Shown one piece after another: positions 25,307 to 34,710 of a DNA stretch of 64,000 bases. Made by a program: the position numbers and the translations under genes. The notes beneath the pieces are model-generated. The model did not search any database and had not been told where the DNA came from. It saw nothing but the letters and a program-made list of their open reading frames with translations. This DNA is from Polynucleobacter nymphae (GTDB lineage Bacteria; Pseudomonadota; Gammaproteobacteria; Burkholderiales; Burkholderiaceae), in NCBI RefSeq assembly GCF_018882155.1, contig NZ_JACVPA010000001.1:558001-622000 (forward strand). Direction: 5' to 3'. Numbering within the stretch: the stretch's first letter is position 1; each line of letters starts with the position of its first letter.

Positions 25307-25440
25307 GGAAGGATCTCCTATGAGTAATAATGGGTCTAACTATAAACGATTCTCGCGAATTTGTTCCATCCTACAAAAATATATAAATCTTACTTAAAAT
25401 AGATACTTAGCTCATTTTGGGGCGCAAAATCCACTTATAT

Positions 25441-26385
25441 ATGACAAGCAGCTTATCTCCTCAAAACCCAAAAAGAATCTATATCCAAGAGGTAGTCACC
25501 CGGGATGGATTGCAAGCGGAAAGTACATTTGTGCCTACAGAGCAAAAAATTGCCCTCATCAATCGCCTCAGTCGCACTGGTTACGCCAAGATTGAAGTCA
25601 GTTCATTCACCAGCCCCAAAGCTATCCCTATGTTGGCTGATGCTGAAGCAGTCATGCAAGGAATTGATCGTGTGCCAGGTGTTGAATACACCGTCCTCAT
25701 CCCAAACCTCAAAGGTGCCGAGCGTGCCTTAAGCGTTGGAGTGGATGAATTCAATCTCGTCATGTCAGTGAGTGAAGCGCATAACCAAGCCAATCTCAAA
25801 ATGAGCTGCGAAGATTCTTTCAAAGGCTTGACCTCAGTGATTGAATTGGCACACGCCAACAATACAGCGGTGAATATTTCTTTATCTACTAGCTTTGGTT
25901 GTCCCATGTCTGGCATCACCTCTTTAGCAGAATTAATGCACTGGGTAGATCGCTTTGCTGCAACTGGCATACGGGGTATCACGATCTGCGATACCACCGG
26001 CATGGCCAACCCAGCACAAGTGCAATCTGTCTGCGAAGCAGTTCAAGCTAAGTATCCCAAGCTGCAATGGACATTACACTTTCACAATACCCGTGGCATG
26101 GGTCTTGCCAATGCTTTGGCTGCGGTCAACAGCGGTATTGATCGCTTTGACTCTTCATTGGGCGGGCTAGGTGGCTGCCCTTACGCCCCAGGTGCAACAG
26201 GAAATATTTGCACTGAAGAACTGGTGCACATGCTTGATCTGATGGGCTTTAATACCAATATGCAGATTGATACATTATTAGAGTGCTCTAACGATTTGCA
26301 ATCTCTCATTGGGCGCACACTACCAAGTCAATTATTAATGGCCGGAAAAGTTGATAGGCTCTATCAAGCACCCTGCCAACTCTAA
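25441..26385 (+). CDS. Hydroxymethylglutaryl-CoA lyase family enzyme
   Basis: A 314-residue TIM-barrel lyase. Key motifs: QEVVTRDGLQAE (catalytic Arg and Asp), SSFTSPKAIPML, ICDTTGMANP, the metal-binding HFHNTRGMGLANALA and the active-site loop GGLGGCPYAPGATGN with its conserved Cys. HMG-CoA lyase cleaves 3-hydroxy-3-methylglutaryl-CoA to acetyl-CoA and acetoacetate; bacterial relatives can act on other 3-hydroxyacyl-CoA esters. The ATG at 25441 is chosen over an upstream TTG, though no clear ribosome site precedes it. A Bug receptor gene follows after 30 bases. Confidence 0.88.
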   Translation: MTSSLSPQNPKRIYIQEVVTRDGLQAESTFVPTEQKIALINRLSRTGYAKIEVSSFTSPKAIPMLADAEAVMQGIDRVPGVEYTVLIPNLKGAERALSVGVDEFNLVMSVSEAHNQANLKMSCEDSFKGLTSVIELAHANNTAVNISLSTSFGCPMSGITSLAELMHWVDRFAATGIRGITICDTTGMANPAQVQSVCEAVQAKYPKLQWTLHFHNTRGMGLANALAAVNSGIDRFDSSLGGLGGCPYAPGATGNICTEELVHMLDLMGFNTNMQIDTLLECSNDLQSLIGRTLPSQLLMAGKVDRLYQAPCQL

Positions 26386-26415
26386 GTAAATTGATTACAT
26401 TAAAGGATGCAAGTC

Positions 26416-27390
26416 ATGCTCCACTTCAGTAAAGTTGCAATCACTTCCTTTTTTATTGGCAACTGCTTTTTATTCAATGTGAATGCACAAGAATTTCCAC
26501 CAAAGAAAACCATCACCATTGTTGTTGGCTTCTCAGCAGGAGGCTCGGCAGATAGCGCAGCACGGATCATTGCCAAAAAACTGAGTGAAGATCTAGGACA
26601 AAACGTCATCGTAGATAACAAACCAGGTGCTGGCGGCAATATTGCCCACGCCTATACTGCTACTGCACCTGCTGATGGATCTGTCATCTTATTTGGCTCA
26701 ATCGGACCACTCTCGATTGCGCCACATCTCATGAAATTGCCGTATGACCCTCAAAAAGATTTAGCACCTTTGACTATGGGTGTCACTTTCCCGAATGTCT
26801 TGGTAGTAATCCCAGAGCTGGGAGTCAAGAATTTCAAAGAATATATCGCAATGGCTAAAAAGAATCCTGGCAAGATTACCTTTGCATCTACAGGCAGCGG
26901 ATCTGCATCTCACCTACAAGGCGAGCTCTTGAACGTGCGCGCAGATATTGACACTGTGCACATACCCTATAAAGGTGGTAGCCCCGCAATGGTTGACCTC
27001 CTTGGCGGTAGAGTCTCATCCTACTATTCAGCTTTGGCGACTGCCGATCCTTACATCAAAAATGGCAAGTTAATTCCGATTGCAACTACCGGCTTAAAGC
27101 GCGCGCCTACCCTACCAAACGTACCAACAATTGCAGAGTCTGGCTACCCTGGATTTGACGCTAGCAACTGGTATGCATTTGTAGCGCCAGGAAAAACACC
27201 GGATGTTATTTTGGAGAAATGGAATAAAGCGCTCGTGGCTGTGTTGAAAGACAAGGTCACTAATGCGCAATTAGCAGAGCATGGCTTAACTCCCAATCCA
27301 GGAAGCCGCGAGGATTTAGCAAAATACATTGCAAGCCAATCAGTCACTTGGGGAAAAATTATTGCTGATCGAAAAATCACTGATGATTAG
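26416..27390 (+). CDS. Bug-family periplasmic substrate-binding protein
   Basis: A 324-residue exported receptor. After the signal peptide (ITSFFIGNCFLFNVNA) come the Bug motifs KTITIVVGFSAGGSADSAAR, VDNKPGAGGNIAHA, FASTGSGSASHLQGE and HIPYKGGSPAMVDLLGGRV. AAAGGA lies nine bases before the second ATG (26416), preferred over the ATG at 26407. It follows the HMG-CoA lyase-like gene, which hints that the ligand may be a branched or hydroxylated dicarboxylate that this lyase helps to degrade. That link is inference from position. Confidence 0.92.
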   Translation: MLHFSKVAITSFFIGNCFLFNVNAQEFPPKKTITIVVGFSAGGSADSAARIIAKKLSEDLGQNVIVDNKPGAGGNIAHAYTATAPADGSVILFGSIGPLSIAPHLMKLPYDPQKDLAPLTMGVTFPNVLVVIPELGVKNFKEYIAMAKKNPGKITFASTGSGSASHLQGELLNVRADIDTVHIPYKGGSPAMVDLLGGRVSSYYSALATADPYIKNGKLIPIATTGLKRAPTLPNVPTIAESGYPGFDASNWYAFVAPGKTPDVILEKWNKALVAVLKDKVTNAQLAEHGLTPNPGSREDLAKYIASQSVTWGKIIADRKITDD

Positions 27391-27430
27391 GATACCCAAG
27401 GGCGATTGTTAACTCCCTACTACTGAGTTG

Positions 27431-28207
27431 TTACTGAGCAGTCCAGCCACCATCCATATTCCAAGCAACACCCCGTACTTCTGATGCATCTGGACCGCAG
27501 AGGAAGATAGCTAAAGCAGCCAACTGCTCTGGAGTTACAAACTCTCCAGATGGTTGTTTCTCAGAAACCAAAGCAATCTTAGCGGCATCATTGGAGATTC
27601 CCTCTCGCTCTGCACGCGCATCCACCTGCTTTTGCACCAAGGGGGTCAAAACCCAACCAGGACAAATCGCATTACAGGTAATACCTGTTCGCGCAGTCTC
27701 AAGTGCAGTCACTTTAGTCAAACCAACAACGCCATGCTTAGATGCAACATAGGCAGATTTTTGAGGGGAGCCTACTAAACCATGCGCAGAGGCTATATTA
27801 ATAATGCGGCCCCAATTACGTTTTTTCATACCCGGTAATGCATGATGTGTTGTATGAAATACGGAGCTGAGGTTGATAGCAATAATGGCATCCCACCTCT
27901 CTATTGGAAAGTCTTCAATGTTTGCCACATACTGAATACCAGCGTTATTAATCAAAATATCCAATGCGCCAAAACGTTTTTCAGTCTGCTTAATAAGATC
28001 TTCGATCTCAGCAGGCTTGCTCATATCGGCGCCGTGATAATCAACCTCTACACCGCATGCTTTGATTTTTGCAATGGCTTCATCTTTTTCACCAAAACCA
28101 TTCGCCATGATGTTTACGCCTTGCTTGGCCAAAGCTATTGCCATTCCCAAACCAATGCCGCTAGTAGAGCCAGTGACTAAAGCAGTTTTACCTTTTAAAG
28201 AAGACAT
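27431..28207 (-). CDS. bdhA: 3-hydroxybutyrate dehydrogenase (SDR family)
   Basis: A 258-residue NAD-dependent short-chain dehydrogenase: cofactor motif TGSTSGIGLGMAIALAKQG, NNAGIQYV, and catalytic INIASAHGLVGS with YVASK. The SAHGLVGSPQKSAYVASKHG stretch and the C-terminal GVAWNMDGGWTAQ are typical of D-3-hydroxybutyrate dehydrogenase, which interconverts 3-hydroxybutyrate and acetoacetate in polyhydroxybutyrate breakdown. The longest frame adds 30 residues upstream, but the ATG at 28207 has GAGAG seven bases before it and gives the normal length. Confidence 0.92.
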   Translation of the reverse strand: MSSLKGKTALVTGSTSGIGLGMAIALAKQGVNIMANGFGEKDEAIAKIKACGVEVDYHGADMSKPAEIEDLIKQTEKRFGALDILINNAGIQYVANIEDFPIERWDAIIAINLSSVFHTTHHALPGMKKRNWGRIINIASAHGLVGSPQKSAYVASKHGVVGLTKVTALETARTGITCNAICPGWVLTPLVQKQVDARAEREGISNDAAKIALVSEKQPSGEFVTPEQLAALAIFLCGPDASEVRGVAWNMDGGWTAQ

Positions 28208-28260
28208 ATAAACACTCTCAACAAATGAATTAATAAAAACATAGAATACAACGAATAGAT

Positions 28261-28764
28261 TTAGATCAAATGAAGCCAATGGCCTAATTGGTGCCAAAAG
28301 CTATTGGGAACCAAGGTTAGTAACCATGTCATCGTGAGATAACGTAGTAATTTACCGATAAACATATAAATTAAGCACGGAAACCAAGCTAAGCGGAGCC
28401 AGCCTGCTGCAATACAAAGAGGATCGCCAAACCCGGGCAGCCAAGATAGCAACAGCATTTTTGGGCCTCGCTGCTCTAGCCAAAGCTGCATGCGGCTATT
28501 CGTTGGACCTTTCAATGACTCAAAACCATTTCGAGAAATGAGGCCTAACCACCAATCCAACATACCGCCTATAGTATTACCAACGGTTGCAACAAATATC
28601 GCAATCCAATACATGCTGGGATTCAACTCGGTATACCCAAACAAAATGGGTTCTGAGCCGATCGGTACCAAGGTCGCAGAAATAAATGCACTAATAAAGA
28701 CGGCCGGCAATCCAACGGATGGCATACCAAACCATCCAAAAAAATGCTGGAGCGCTTGATCCAT
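28261..28764 (-). CDS. YqaA-family (DedA-like) inner-membrane protein
   Basis: A 167-residue membrane protein with four or five hydrophobic segments. FISAFISATLVPIGSEPILFGY and VATVGNTIGGMLDWWLGL, then WLPGFGDPLCIAAGWLRLAW, are the YqaA/VTT-domain landmarks. Family members are linked to lipid scrambling and membrane stress. Its ATG overlaps the stop of the upstream CoA-transferase gene by one base (TAATG), so the two are translationally coupled, even though a functional tie is not obvious. Confidence 0.87.
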   Translation of the reverse strand: MDQALQHFFGWFGMPSVGLPAVFISAFISATLVPIGSEPILFGYTELNPSMYWIAIFVATVGNTIGGMLDWWLGLISRNGFESLKGPTNSRMQLWLEQRGPKMLLLSWLPGFGDPLCIAAGWLRLAWFPCLIYMFIGKLLRYLTMTWLLTLVPNSFWHQLGHWLHLI

Positions 28765-29981
28765 TAAGCGAGGATCCCAGATTTTTTCAGGAAAGTAATT
28801 TGTTCTTCAGTTAAGCCAGCGGATTTCAGCACCTCATTAGTATGCTCTCCCAATGTGGGAGCGCGGTAACGAATAGCGCCTGGGTTTTGAGAAAGCTTAG
28901 GAATGATCCCGGGAACCTGGACTTTAAGACCATTCGCTGCTTGCACAGTCTCAATCACGCCCCGTGCACGATAGTGCGGATCCTCGGCAATATCTTTGGC
29001 TGTATAAATCTTGCCAGAAGGTACTTGGGCTTCCAATAGACCTTTAAGAACTTCATTCAAAGTTAAAGTCTCAGTCCATGCATTAATCGCCGCATCAATT
29101 TCAGTCACTCGTTTAGCGCGGCCGTCATTAAATGCCAACGCTGGGTCCTCACCTAAGTCTGCTCTACCAATCAAGGTCATCAAGCGCTTATAGATAGAAT
29201 CGCCGTTACCAGCGATCAAAACATACTGCCCATCAGCGCATCGATAGGCATTAGAAGGAGCAATACCGGGCAAAGCGCCGCCAGCTGGCTGACGGATCGC
29301 ACCGAATGCTGAATACTCTGGTAACAGGCTTTCAGTTAAATTAAAGACTGCCTCATATAAAGCAACATCAATCATCTGGCCCTCGCCACCACGAGCATCT
29401 CGCTCATATAAAGCGAGCAATACGCCGAGCGCACCATGCAAACCGGCGATCGTATCGCCAAGAGATACGCCTGCTCTGACTGGCACTTCATTCGGATGGC
29501 CAGTAATGTAACGTAGGCCAGCCATCGCTTCACCAATCGCTGCAAAACCAGGCTCATCACGTCTAGGTCCATCCTGCCCATAACCAGAGATACGTAACAT
29601 AATGAGCTTTGGGTTTACTTTATGCAATTCTTCCCAACCCAATCCCCACTTCTCTAAAGTGCCAGGTCGAAAATTTTCAATGACAACATCTGCTTCAAGC
29701 GCTAGCTTTCTAGCAATCGCCTGACCTTCTTTTACACGGAGATCTAAACAAATAGATTGTTTATTGCGCGACTGCGCTTGCCACCACACCGATGTTCCCT
29801 CATGCAGCATGCGCCATTTACGCAGCGGATCACCAAGGCCTGGGGCCTCCACCTTAATCACCTCCGCCCCAAAATCAGCGAGTGTTTTTGAAGCAAATGG
29901 GCCAGCAATGAGCTGACCTAACTCTAAAACTTTGACTCCAGAAAGGATTTGTTTGCGATTCTTTTGCATTGGCAAGCTCAT
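28764..29981 (-). CDS. Class III (CaiB/BaiF) CoA-transferase, glutarate CoA-transferase-like subgroup
   Basis: A 405-residue family III CoA-transferase, which moves CoA between carboxylic acids. Motifs: GVKVLELGQLIAGPFASKTLADFGAEVIK at the start (in part), NKQSICLDLR, ENFRPGTLEKWGL, ISGYGQDGPRRDEPGF and YEAVFNLTESLLPEYS. The Asp that usually follows PGF (catalytic Asp169 in formyl-CoA transferase) is Ala147 here, within GFAAIGEAMAG, a variant that resembles the GFGxIGEAMGG group that includes glutarate CoA-transferases. It is coupled to the downstream yqaA-like gene and divergent from the acyl-CoA dehydrogenase. Confidence 0.86.
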   Translation of the reverse strand: MSLPMQKNRKQILSGVKVLELGQLIAGPFASKTLADFGAEVIKVEAPGLGDPLRKWRMLHEGTSVWWQAQSRNKQSICLDLRVKEGQAIARKLALEADVVIENFRPGTLEKWGLGWEELHKVNPKLIMLRISGYGQDGPRRDEPGFAAIGEAMAGLRYITGHPNEVPVRAGVSLGDTIAGLHGALGVLLALYERDARGGEGQMIDVALYEAVFNLTESLLPEYSAFGAIRQPAGGALPGIAPSNAYRCADGQYVLIAGNGDSIYKRLMTLIGRADLGEDPALAFNDGRAKRVTEIDAAINAWTETLTLNEVLKGLLEAQVPSGKIYTAKDIAEDPHYRARGVIETVQAANGLKVQVPGIIPKLSQNPGAIRYRAPTLGEHTNEVLKSAGLTEEQITFLKKSGILA

Positions 29982-30119
29982 GCCCCTTGTTGATCTATGT
30001 ATACAGATTATTTAGGCTATTTTCGCCTGATTTTCATCATTTTCCAGGATTTTCAAATCTTGCTTAAACTAGCGTCTAAATCACAAAATAAACCATAAAA
30101 CCTATTAATCGAGAGCTCC

Positions 30120-31289
30120 ATGAATCACCCTATTCCTAAACCAGACCAGTACCAAGAAATACGCGAGGCCTTACGAGACCTCTGTGGAGCATTTGACTCA
30201 GCCTACTGGCAAAAAATAGATCATGAAAGGGGCTATCCAGAGGCTTTTGTAAAAGCCATGACTGAGGCTGGCTGGTTAGCAGCTTTAATACCAGAAGAAT
30301 ACGGTGGCTCTGGATTGGGTTTAGCGGAAGCCTCCGTCATCATGGAAGAAATTAATTTCTCGGGTGGTAACGCGGGCTCTTGTCATGGACAAATGTACAA
30401 CATGGGTACCTTGCTCCGCCATGGATCTGAAGCACAGAAAAAAATGTACCTACCAAAAATTGCTAGCGGGCAATTGCGTTTACAAAGTATGGCAGTGACT
30501 GAACCAACTACTGGCACTGATACTACTAAGCTCAAGACCACTGCTGTCAAAAAAGGTGATAAGTATGTTGTAAACGGTCAGAAAGTTTGGATCTCTCGTA
30601 TTCAACATTCTGATCTTATGATTTTACTCGCTCGTACTACTCCGATTAATGAGGTACAGCGTAAATCAGAAGGAATGTCGATCTTCATCGTCAATCTTGC
30701 AGATGCCATTGGTAAAGGGATGGAAGTTAGGCCCATTGCCAATATGGTGAATCATGAAACTAATGAAGTGTTCTTTGATAACTTAGAAATACCAGCAGAA
30801 AATCTCATCGGCACAGAGGGTCAAGGCTTTAAATACATCTTAGATGGCCTCAATGCAGAACGGGTTCTGATTGGAGCAGAATGTATTGGTGATGCCTATT
30901 GGTTTATTGACCGCGCACGACGCTATGCTAATGATCGCGTAGTCTTTGATCGCCCGATTGGCAAAAACCAAGGCATCCAGTTTCCGATCGCTGATAGCTA
31001 TATTGAAACCGAGGCTGCTAATCTCATGCGCTTTAAAGCATGTGCTCTGTTTGATAATCATGAGCCCTGTGGGCCAGAGTCCAATATGACTAAATACTTA
31101 GCTGCTAAAGCATCGTGGGAAGCTGCCAATGTTTGCTTGCAAACCCATGGTGGATTTGGCTTTGCTAATGAATATGATGTTGAACGTAAATTTAGAGAAA
31201 CCCGCTTATATCAAGTTGCCCCAATCTCAACAAACTTGATTTACTCCTATATTGCTGAACATGTTCTTGGCTTGCCAAGATCCTTCTGA
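30120..31289 (+). CDS. Acyl-CoA dehydrogenase
   Basis: A 389-residue FAD enzyme that introduces a 2,3 double bond into an acyl-CoA. Domain order is normal: helical N-terminus with IPEEYGGSGLGLAEAS, beta-domain with MAVTEPTTGTDTTKLKT and NGQKVWISRI, and C-terminal helices. The usual catalytic Glu near the end (QIYEGT) is replaced by QVAPIS, but Glu247 in LNAERVLIGAE sits where isovaleryl-CoA dehydrogenase carries its base, so the enzyme is probably active on branched or unusual acyl-CoA. GAGAG lies five bases upstream. A CoA-transferase gene follows after 12 bases. Confidence 0.9.
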   Translation: MNHPIPKPDQYQEIREALRDLCGAFDSAYWQKIDHERGYPEAFVKAMTEAGWLAALIPEEYGGSGLGLAEASVIMEEINFSGGNAGSCHGQMYNMGTLLRHGSEAQKKMYLPKIASGQLRLQSMAVTEPTTGTDTTKLKTTAVKKGDKYVVNGQKVWISRIQHSDLMILLARTTPINEVQRKSEGMSIFIVNLADAIGKGMEVRPIANMVNHETNEVFFDNLEIPAENLIGTEGQGFKYILDGLNAERVLIGAECIGDAYWFIDRARRYANDRVVFDRPIGKNQGIQFPIADSYIETEAANLMRFKACALFDNHEPCGPESNMTKYLAAKASWEAANVCLQTHGGFGFANEYDVERKFRETRLYQVAPISTNLIYSYIAEHVLGLPRSF

Positions 31290-31301
31290 TAGACAATTGA
31301 G

Positions 31302-32486
31302 ATGAGCATTCGTCCACTAGATGGAATTACCGTTGTTTCACTCGAACATGCTATTGCTGCCCCCTTTTGCACGCGCCAGCTAGCTGATCTAGGCGCTAGA
31401 ATTATTAAAGTGGAACGTCCCGGAGGCGGCGATTTTGCTAGAGCTTACGATAAACAAGTGAAAGGTCTTTCATCTCACTTTGTATGGGTCAATCGCTCTA
31501 AAGAGAGTTTGACCTTAGATTTAAAGCAACCTTCAGCTCTAAGCATTTTAAAAACTCTCTTAAAGACAGCGGATGTCTTAGTGCAAAATTTAGCGCCTGG
31601 TGCTGCTGCACGCATGGGTCTCACTGCTGAGCTTTTACAAAAAGAGAATCCTCAATTAATTTTGTGTGACATCTCTGGGTATGGAAATAATGGCCCCTAT
31701 CGCGATAAAAAAGCTTACGATCTTCTGATTCAGAGTGAAGCTGGGTTTCTATCAGTGACAGGTACTCCAGAAAGCCCTAGCAAGGCAGGCAACTCCATTG
31801 CTGATATTGCTGCAGGCATGTATGCGTACAGCAATATCTTAGCGGCCTTATTACAAAGAGGAAAAACTGGTAAAGGCACAGTCATCGACATCTCCATGTT
31901 GGAATCACTTGGCGAATGGATGAGTTTTCCACTGTATTACGCCTATGATGGCGCTGATGCACCGCCTAGGAATGGGGCCTCACATGCCACCATTTACCCA
32001 TATGGCCCCTTCAAAGCTGGCGATGGCAAGACTATCATGCTTGGACTTCAAAACGATCGTGAATGGGTTCAATTCTGTGAAACAGTATTAGAGAGTCCGA
32101 TGCTTGCTCAAGATGAGCGCTTCGCCAACAACTTCAAGCGCAATGAAAAGCGCATTGAATTACTCGAAATCATTAACGCCTGTTTTAGCAAACTCACTTC
32201 TGAACAGTTAATTGCTCGATTAGAGCAAGCGCAAATTGCCAATGCCCACTTAAATGATATGGCAGGCCTTTGGAAGCATGAGCAATTAAAGGCACGCAAC
32301 CGTTGGACTGAAGTGGGAACACCTCATGGGAATATTCCAGCGCTGTTGCCGCCAGGATTAAATGATAGCTATGACTATCGCATGGATCCCGTTCCAGCTG
32401 TAGGCGAACACACTGACGCTATTTTGAAAGAGCTGGGTTTGGCAGCCTCTGATATTGCCAATATGCGCGCTGCTGGCGCAATCTAA
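31302..32486 (+). CDS. Class III (CaiB/BaiF) CoA-transferase
   Basis: A 394-residue CoA-transferase. The start ITVVSLEHAIAAPFCTRQLADL, the NRSKESLTLDLK strand, the QNLAPGAAARMGL turn and GYGNNGPYRDKKAYDLL with catalytic Asp140 are all present. It probably activates the acid whose CoA ester is then oxidised by the acyl-CoA dehydrogenase 12 bases upstream in the same unit. The acid is unknown. Its 3' end overlaps the convergent cardiolipin synthase gene by four bases. Confidence 0.9.
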   Translation: MSIRPLDGITVVSLEHAIAAPFCTRQLADLGARIIKVERPGGGDFARAYDKQVKGLSSHFVWVNRSKESLTLDLKQPSALSILKTLLKTADVLVQNLAPGAAARMGLTAELLQKENPQLILCDISGYGNNGPYRDKKAYDLLIQSEAGFLSVTGTPESPSKAGNSIADIAAGMYAYSNILAALLQRGKTGKGTVIDISMLESLGEWMSFPLYYAYDGADAPPRNGASHATIYPYGPFKAGDGKTIMLGLQNDREWVQFCETVLESPMLAQDERFANNFKRNEKRIELLEIINACFSKLTSEQLIARLEQAQIANAHLNDMAGLWKHEQLKARNRWTEVGTPHGNIPALLPPGLNDSYDYRMDPVPAVGEHTDAILKELGLAASDIANMRAAGAI

Positions 32487-33961
32487 AGTAGCGGAGAGGT
32501 GAGATGGGCTGCATTTTCTAAATAGCGGCGCCAATGAGGACGCTCTGCCCATGTCTTTGGATTGATGTAATCGGACTGCGCTAAATATGACTCGATCAAG
32601 GTTTCGAGCTTTGAACAGAAATCAACGTTATAAACAATGAGGCTGATTTCAAAGTTGAGACGTAGGCTACGTTGATCAAAATTGACCGAACCAAAGATAG
32701 CTGCTTTTTTGTCAACTAGTAAGCTTTTAGTATGTAGAAGACCGCCATGGAACTCCGCAATCAATACCCCCGCACTCATGAGATCCGCATAATAACTTCT
32801 GCTGCTCCAAGCCACCAGTCTTGAATCATTTAGTTTGGGAACAATTAAGGTCACCTTCACTCCACGTCTGGCAGTCGCCATGAGCGCTTGCATTAATCCA
32901 TCATCTGGGCCGAAGTATGGAGTGGTAATCGTTAATTCTTCGCAGGCACTAATAATCGCTGAAAGCATCACTTGATACAAAATATCGTCACGATAGACTG
33001 GGCCTGAAGCAAATTCTTGTGCAATGACTCCTCCCTCACAAGAGGCTATTGGAGTCTTGTGATCACTGAAATGCGTAATCTTAGGATTATCAACACTCCA
33101 GTCGAAAGAGAACGTCAGTTCAAACTGAGAAGCCACTGGCCCCTCAACTCGCACCATTGCATCAACCCACTCACCCACTCCAGAATCTTGCTTGAATGTG
33201 CGCGGATCTACTAAATTCATACTCCCAGTCCAAACGATAGCGTTATCGATGATGAATATTTTTCGATGTAAACGTAAATCGGCACGACGAAATTGAAATC
33301 TTCCAATCTGGATAGGCAAAGCTTCAGTTACCTCTATCCCTGCATTGCGAAAGCGTCCTGGCCATTTAGATTTAAACCAATCCTTACTTCCCAAAGAGTC
33401 TAATAAAACGCGGCAAGCAACACCACGCTTAGAGGCTGCAATCATTGCCTCCCCCACTCTGTCAGCATCACCGCCTAGGGCCCATATATAAAACTCGAGA
33501 TGAAGGCTTTCTTTAGCCTGGTTAATCTCATCAATAAAGAGCTGCAAGATTTGCAATGAATGAGTATGTAACTCAACCTTATTCCCAGCAACTACTGGGG
33601 TGCCGTTATTGGATTCGGCTAAAAGACTGAATGCCCGGCCTGCAATTCCTAACTTCTCCCTATCCTGAGCGTACTTGATCCGCATATTCTCAGTGATTTG
33701 AGAATATTCACGATTCATGCGCGTAATTTTTCTAGTGAGGGCCCGACCTACAGGACGCTCGCCTATAAGCACATACATAGCAATACCAAGAACAGGGAAA
33801 GTCATCACAATAAAAATCCAAGCAAATGCTACTCCCACTGGTCTTCTAACAGAAATAATGATGCCAATAAAATAGGTGACTAAGACAAAGTGAATAAATA
33901 AAAGCCAATTGATGTTGAGATCAAAAAGATATTTTAGAAAAATACTCAGTAGGTCATTCAT
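32483..33961 (-). CDS. cls: Cardiolipin synthase (phospholipase D family)
   Basis: A 492-residue inner-membrane enzyme that joins two phosphatidylglycerols into cardiolipin. Two N-terminal membrane helices (LNINWLLFIHFVLVTYFIGI and VAFAWIFIVMTFPVLGIAMY) are followed by two HKD motifs, LHRKIFIIDNAIVWTGSMN and LHTKSLLVDKKAAIFGSVN. Length fits bacterial Cls (about 480-500). Its ATG overlaps the stop of the upstream EEP-family gene by four bases (ATGA), so they are translationally coupled. Confidence 0.94.
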   Translation of the reverse strand: MNDLLSIFLKYLFDLNINWLLFIHFVLVTYFIGIIISVRRPVGVAFAWIFIVMTFPVLGIAMYVLIGERPVGRALTRKITRMNREYSQITENMRIKYAQDREKLGIAGRAFSLLAESNNGTPVVAGNKVELHTHSLQILQLFIDEINQAKESLHLEFYIWALGGDADRVGEAMIAASKRGVACRVLLDSLGSKDWFKSKWPGRFRNAGIEVTEALPIQIGRFQFRRADLRLHRKIFIIDNAIVWTGSMNLVDPRTFKQDSGVGEWVDAMVRVEGPVASQFELTFSFDWSVDNPKITHFSDHKTPIASCEGGVIAQEFASGPVYRDDILYQVMLSAIISACEELTITTPYFGPDDGLMQALMATARRGVKVTLIVPKLNDSRLVAWSSRSYYADLMSAGVLIAEFHGGLLHTKSLLVDKKAAIFGSVNFDQRSLRLNFEISLIVYNVDFCSKLETLIESYLAQSDYINPKTWAERPHWRRYLENAAHLTSPLL

Positions 33962-34710
33962 ATCAGTTCCAGTTCCGCCGTTATTCCTAAATGATCAGAC
34001 AATTTCATCCAGTCGTGCAAAATTTCTACAGAATGAATCTTCAGGCCTCGCACATAAATCCGATCCATTGCCAGTAAGGGCTTGATGCTAGGAAATGTCT
34101 TTGCTGGTGAGCCAGTCAAAACCTCAAAGACTTCTTCAAACCCGGCTGCTTTCATTGGCGCGCCAATCCGATTACGCCAATCATTAAAGTCTCCAGCCAC
34201 AATGGTTGGGCCTTGCTGAGTTAACTCTTCAATATGTCTAATAATTTGTTCTAACTGACGTTCTCTACCCCGCTCAAATAATGCTAAGTGCACACAAAAG
34301 CAATGAATGGGCTGATCTACTCCATCAAGCCAAGTCACGCTATGTAGCAAGCCTCGTCTCTCAAAACGATAAGCGGAAATATCGTAATTTAATCCCTTAT
34401 GCAGTGGGTGCTTAGACAGAATAGCGTTGCCGTGATGACCGTCTGGATACTCCATATTTTTTCCATAATGCCAGTCGTGCCAAAAGTCTTCTGATAGAAA
34501 GTAGGTTAACTCTGTAGAAGGCCATTGCTCAAATCGCCGAACTCTTCCTCGATGCTCTTGCTGTAATTCTTGAAGAAATAATAAGTCTGGGTGATGACTT
34601 CGCATTCTTTGTCGTAACTGATGAATAGTAGAGTGCCGATGCAAAGGCGAAACTCCTTTATGCACATTCATACTCATTACAGTGAAACGAGTGTTTCTAC
34701 TCTGGGTCAT
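33958..34710 (-). CDS. Endonuclease/exonuclease/phosphatase (EEP) family protein
   Basis: A 250-residue EEP-fold hydrolase. Catalytic features: MSMNVHKGVSP at the start, LLFLQELQQEHRG (metal-binding Glu), HLALFERGRERQLEQI, GDFNDWRNR (Asp and Asn) and SDHLGITAELEL (Asp-His). The family cleaves phosphodiesters in nucleic acids or lipids. Coupling to cardiolipin synthase by a four-base overlap, a pairing also seen elsewhere in Gram-negatives (YbhP-ClsB), suggests a lipid-linked role, perhaps a phosphatase for phospholipid intermediates. Confidence 0.9.
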   Translation of the reverse strand: MTQSRNTRFTVMSMNVHKGVSPLHRHSTIHQLRQRMRSHHPDLLFLQELQQEHRGRVRRFEQWPSTELTYFLSEDFWHDWHYGKNMEYPDGHHGNAILSKHPLHKGLNYDISAYRFERRGLLHSVTWLDGVDQPIHCFCVHLALFERGRERQLEQIIRHIEELTQQGPTIVAGDFNDWRNRIGAPMKAAGFEEVFEVLTGSPAKTFPSIKPLLAMDRIYVRGLKIHSVEILHDWMKLSDHLGITAELELI

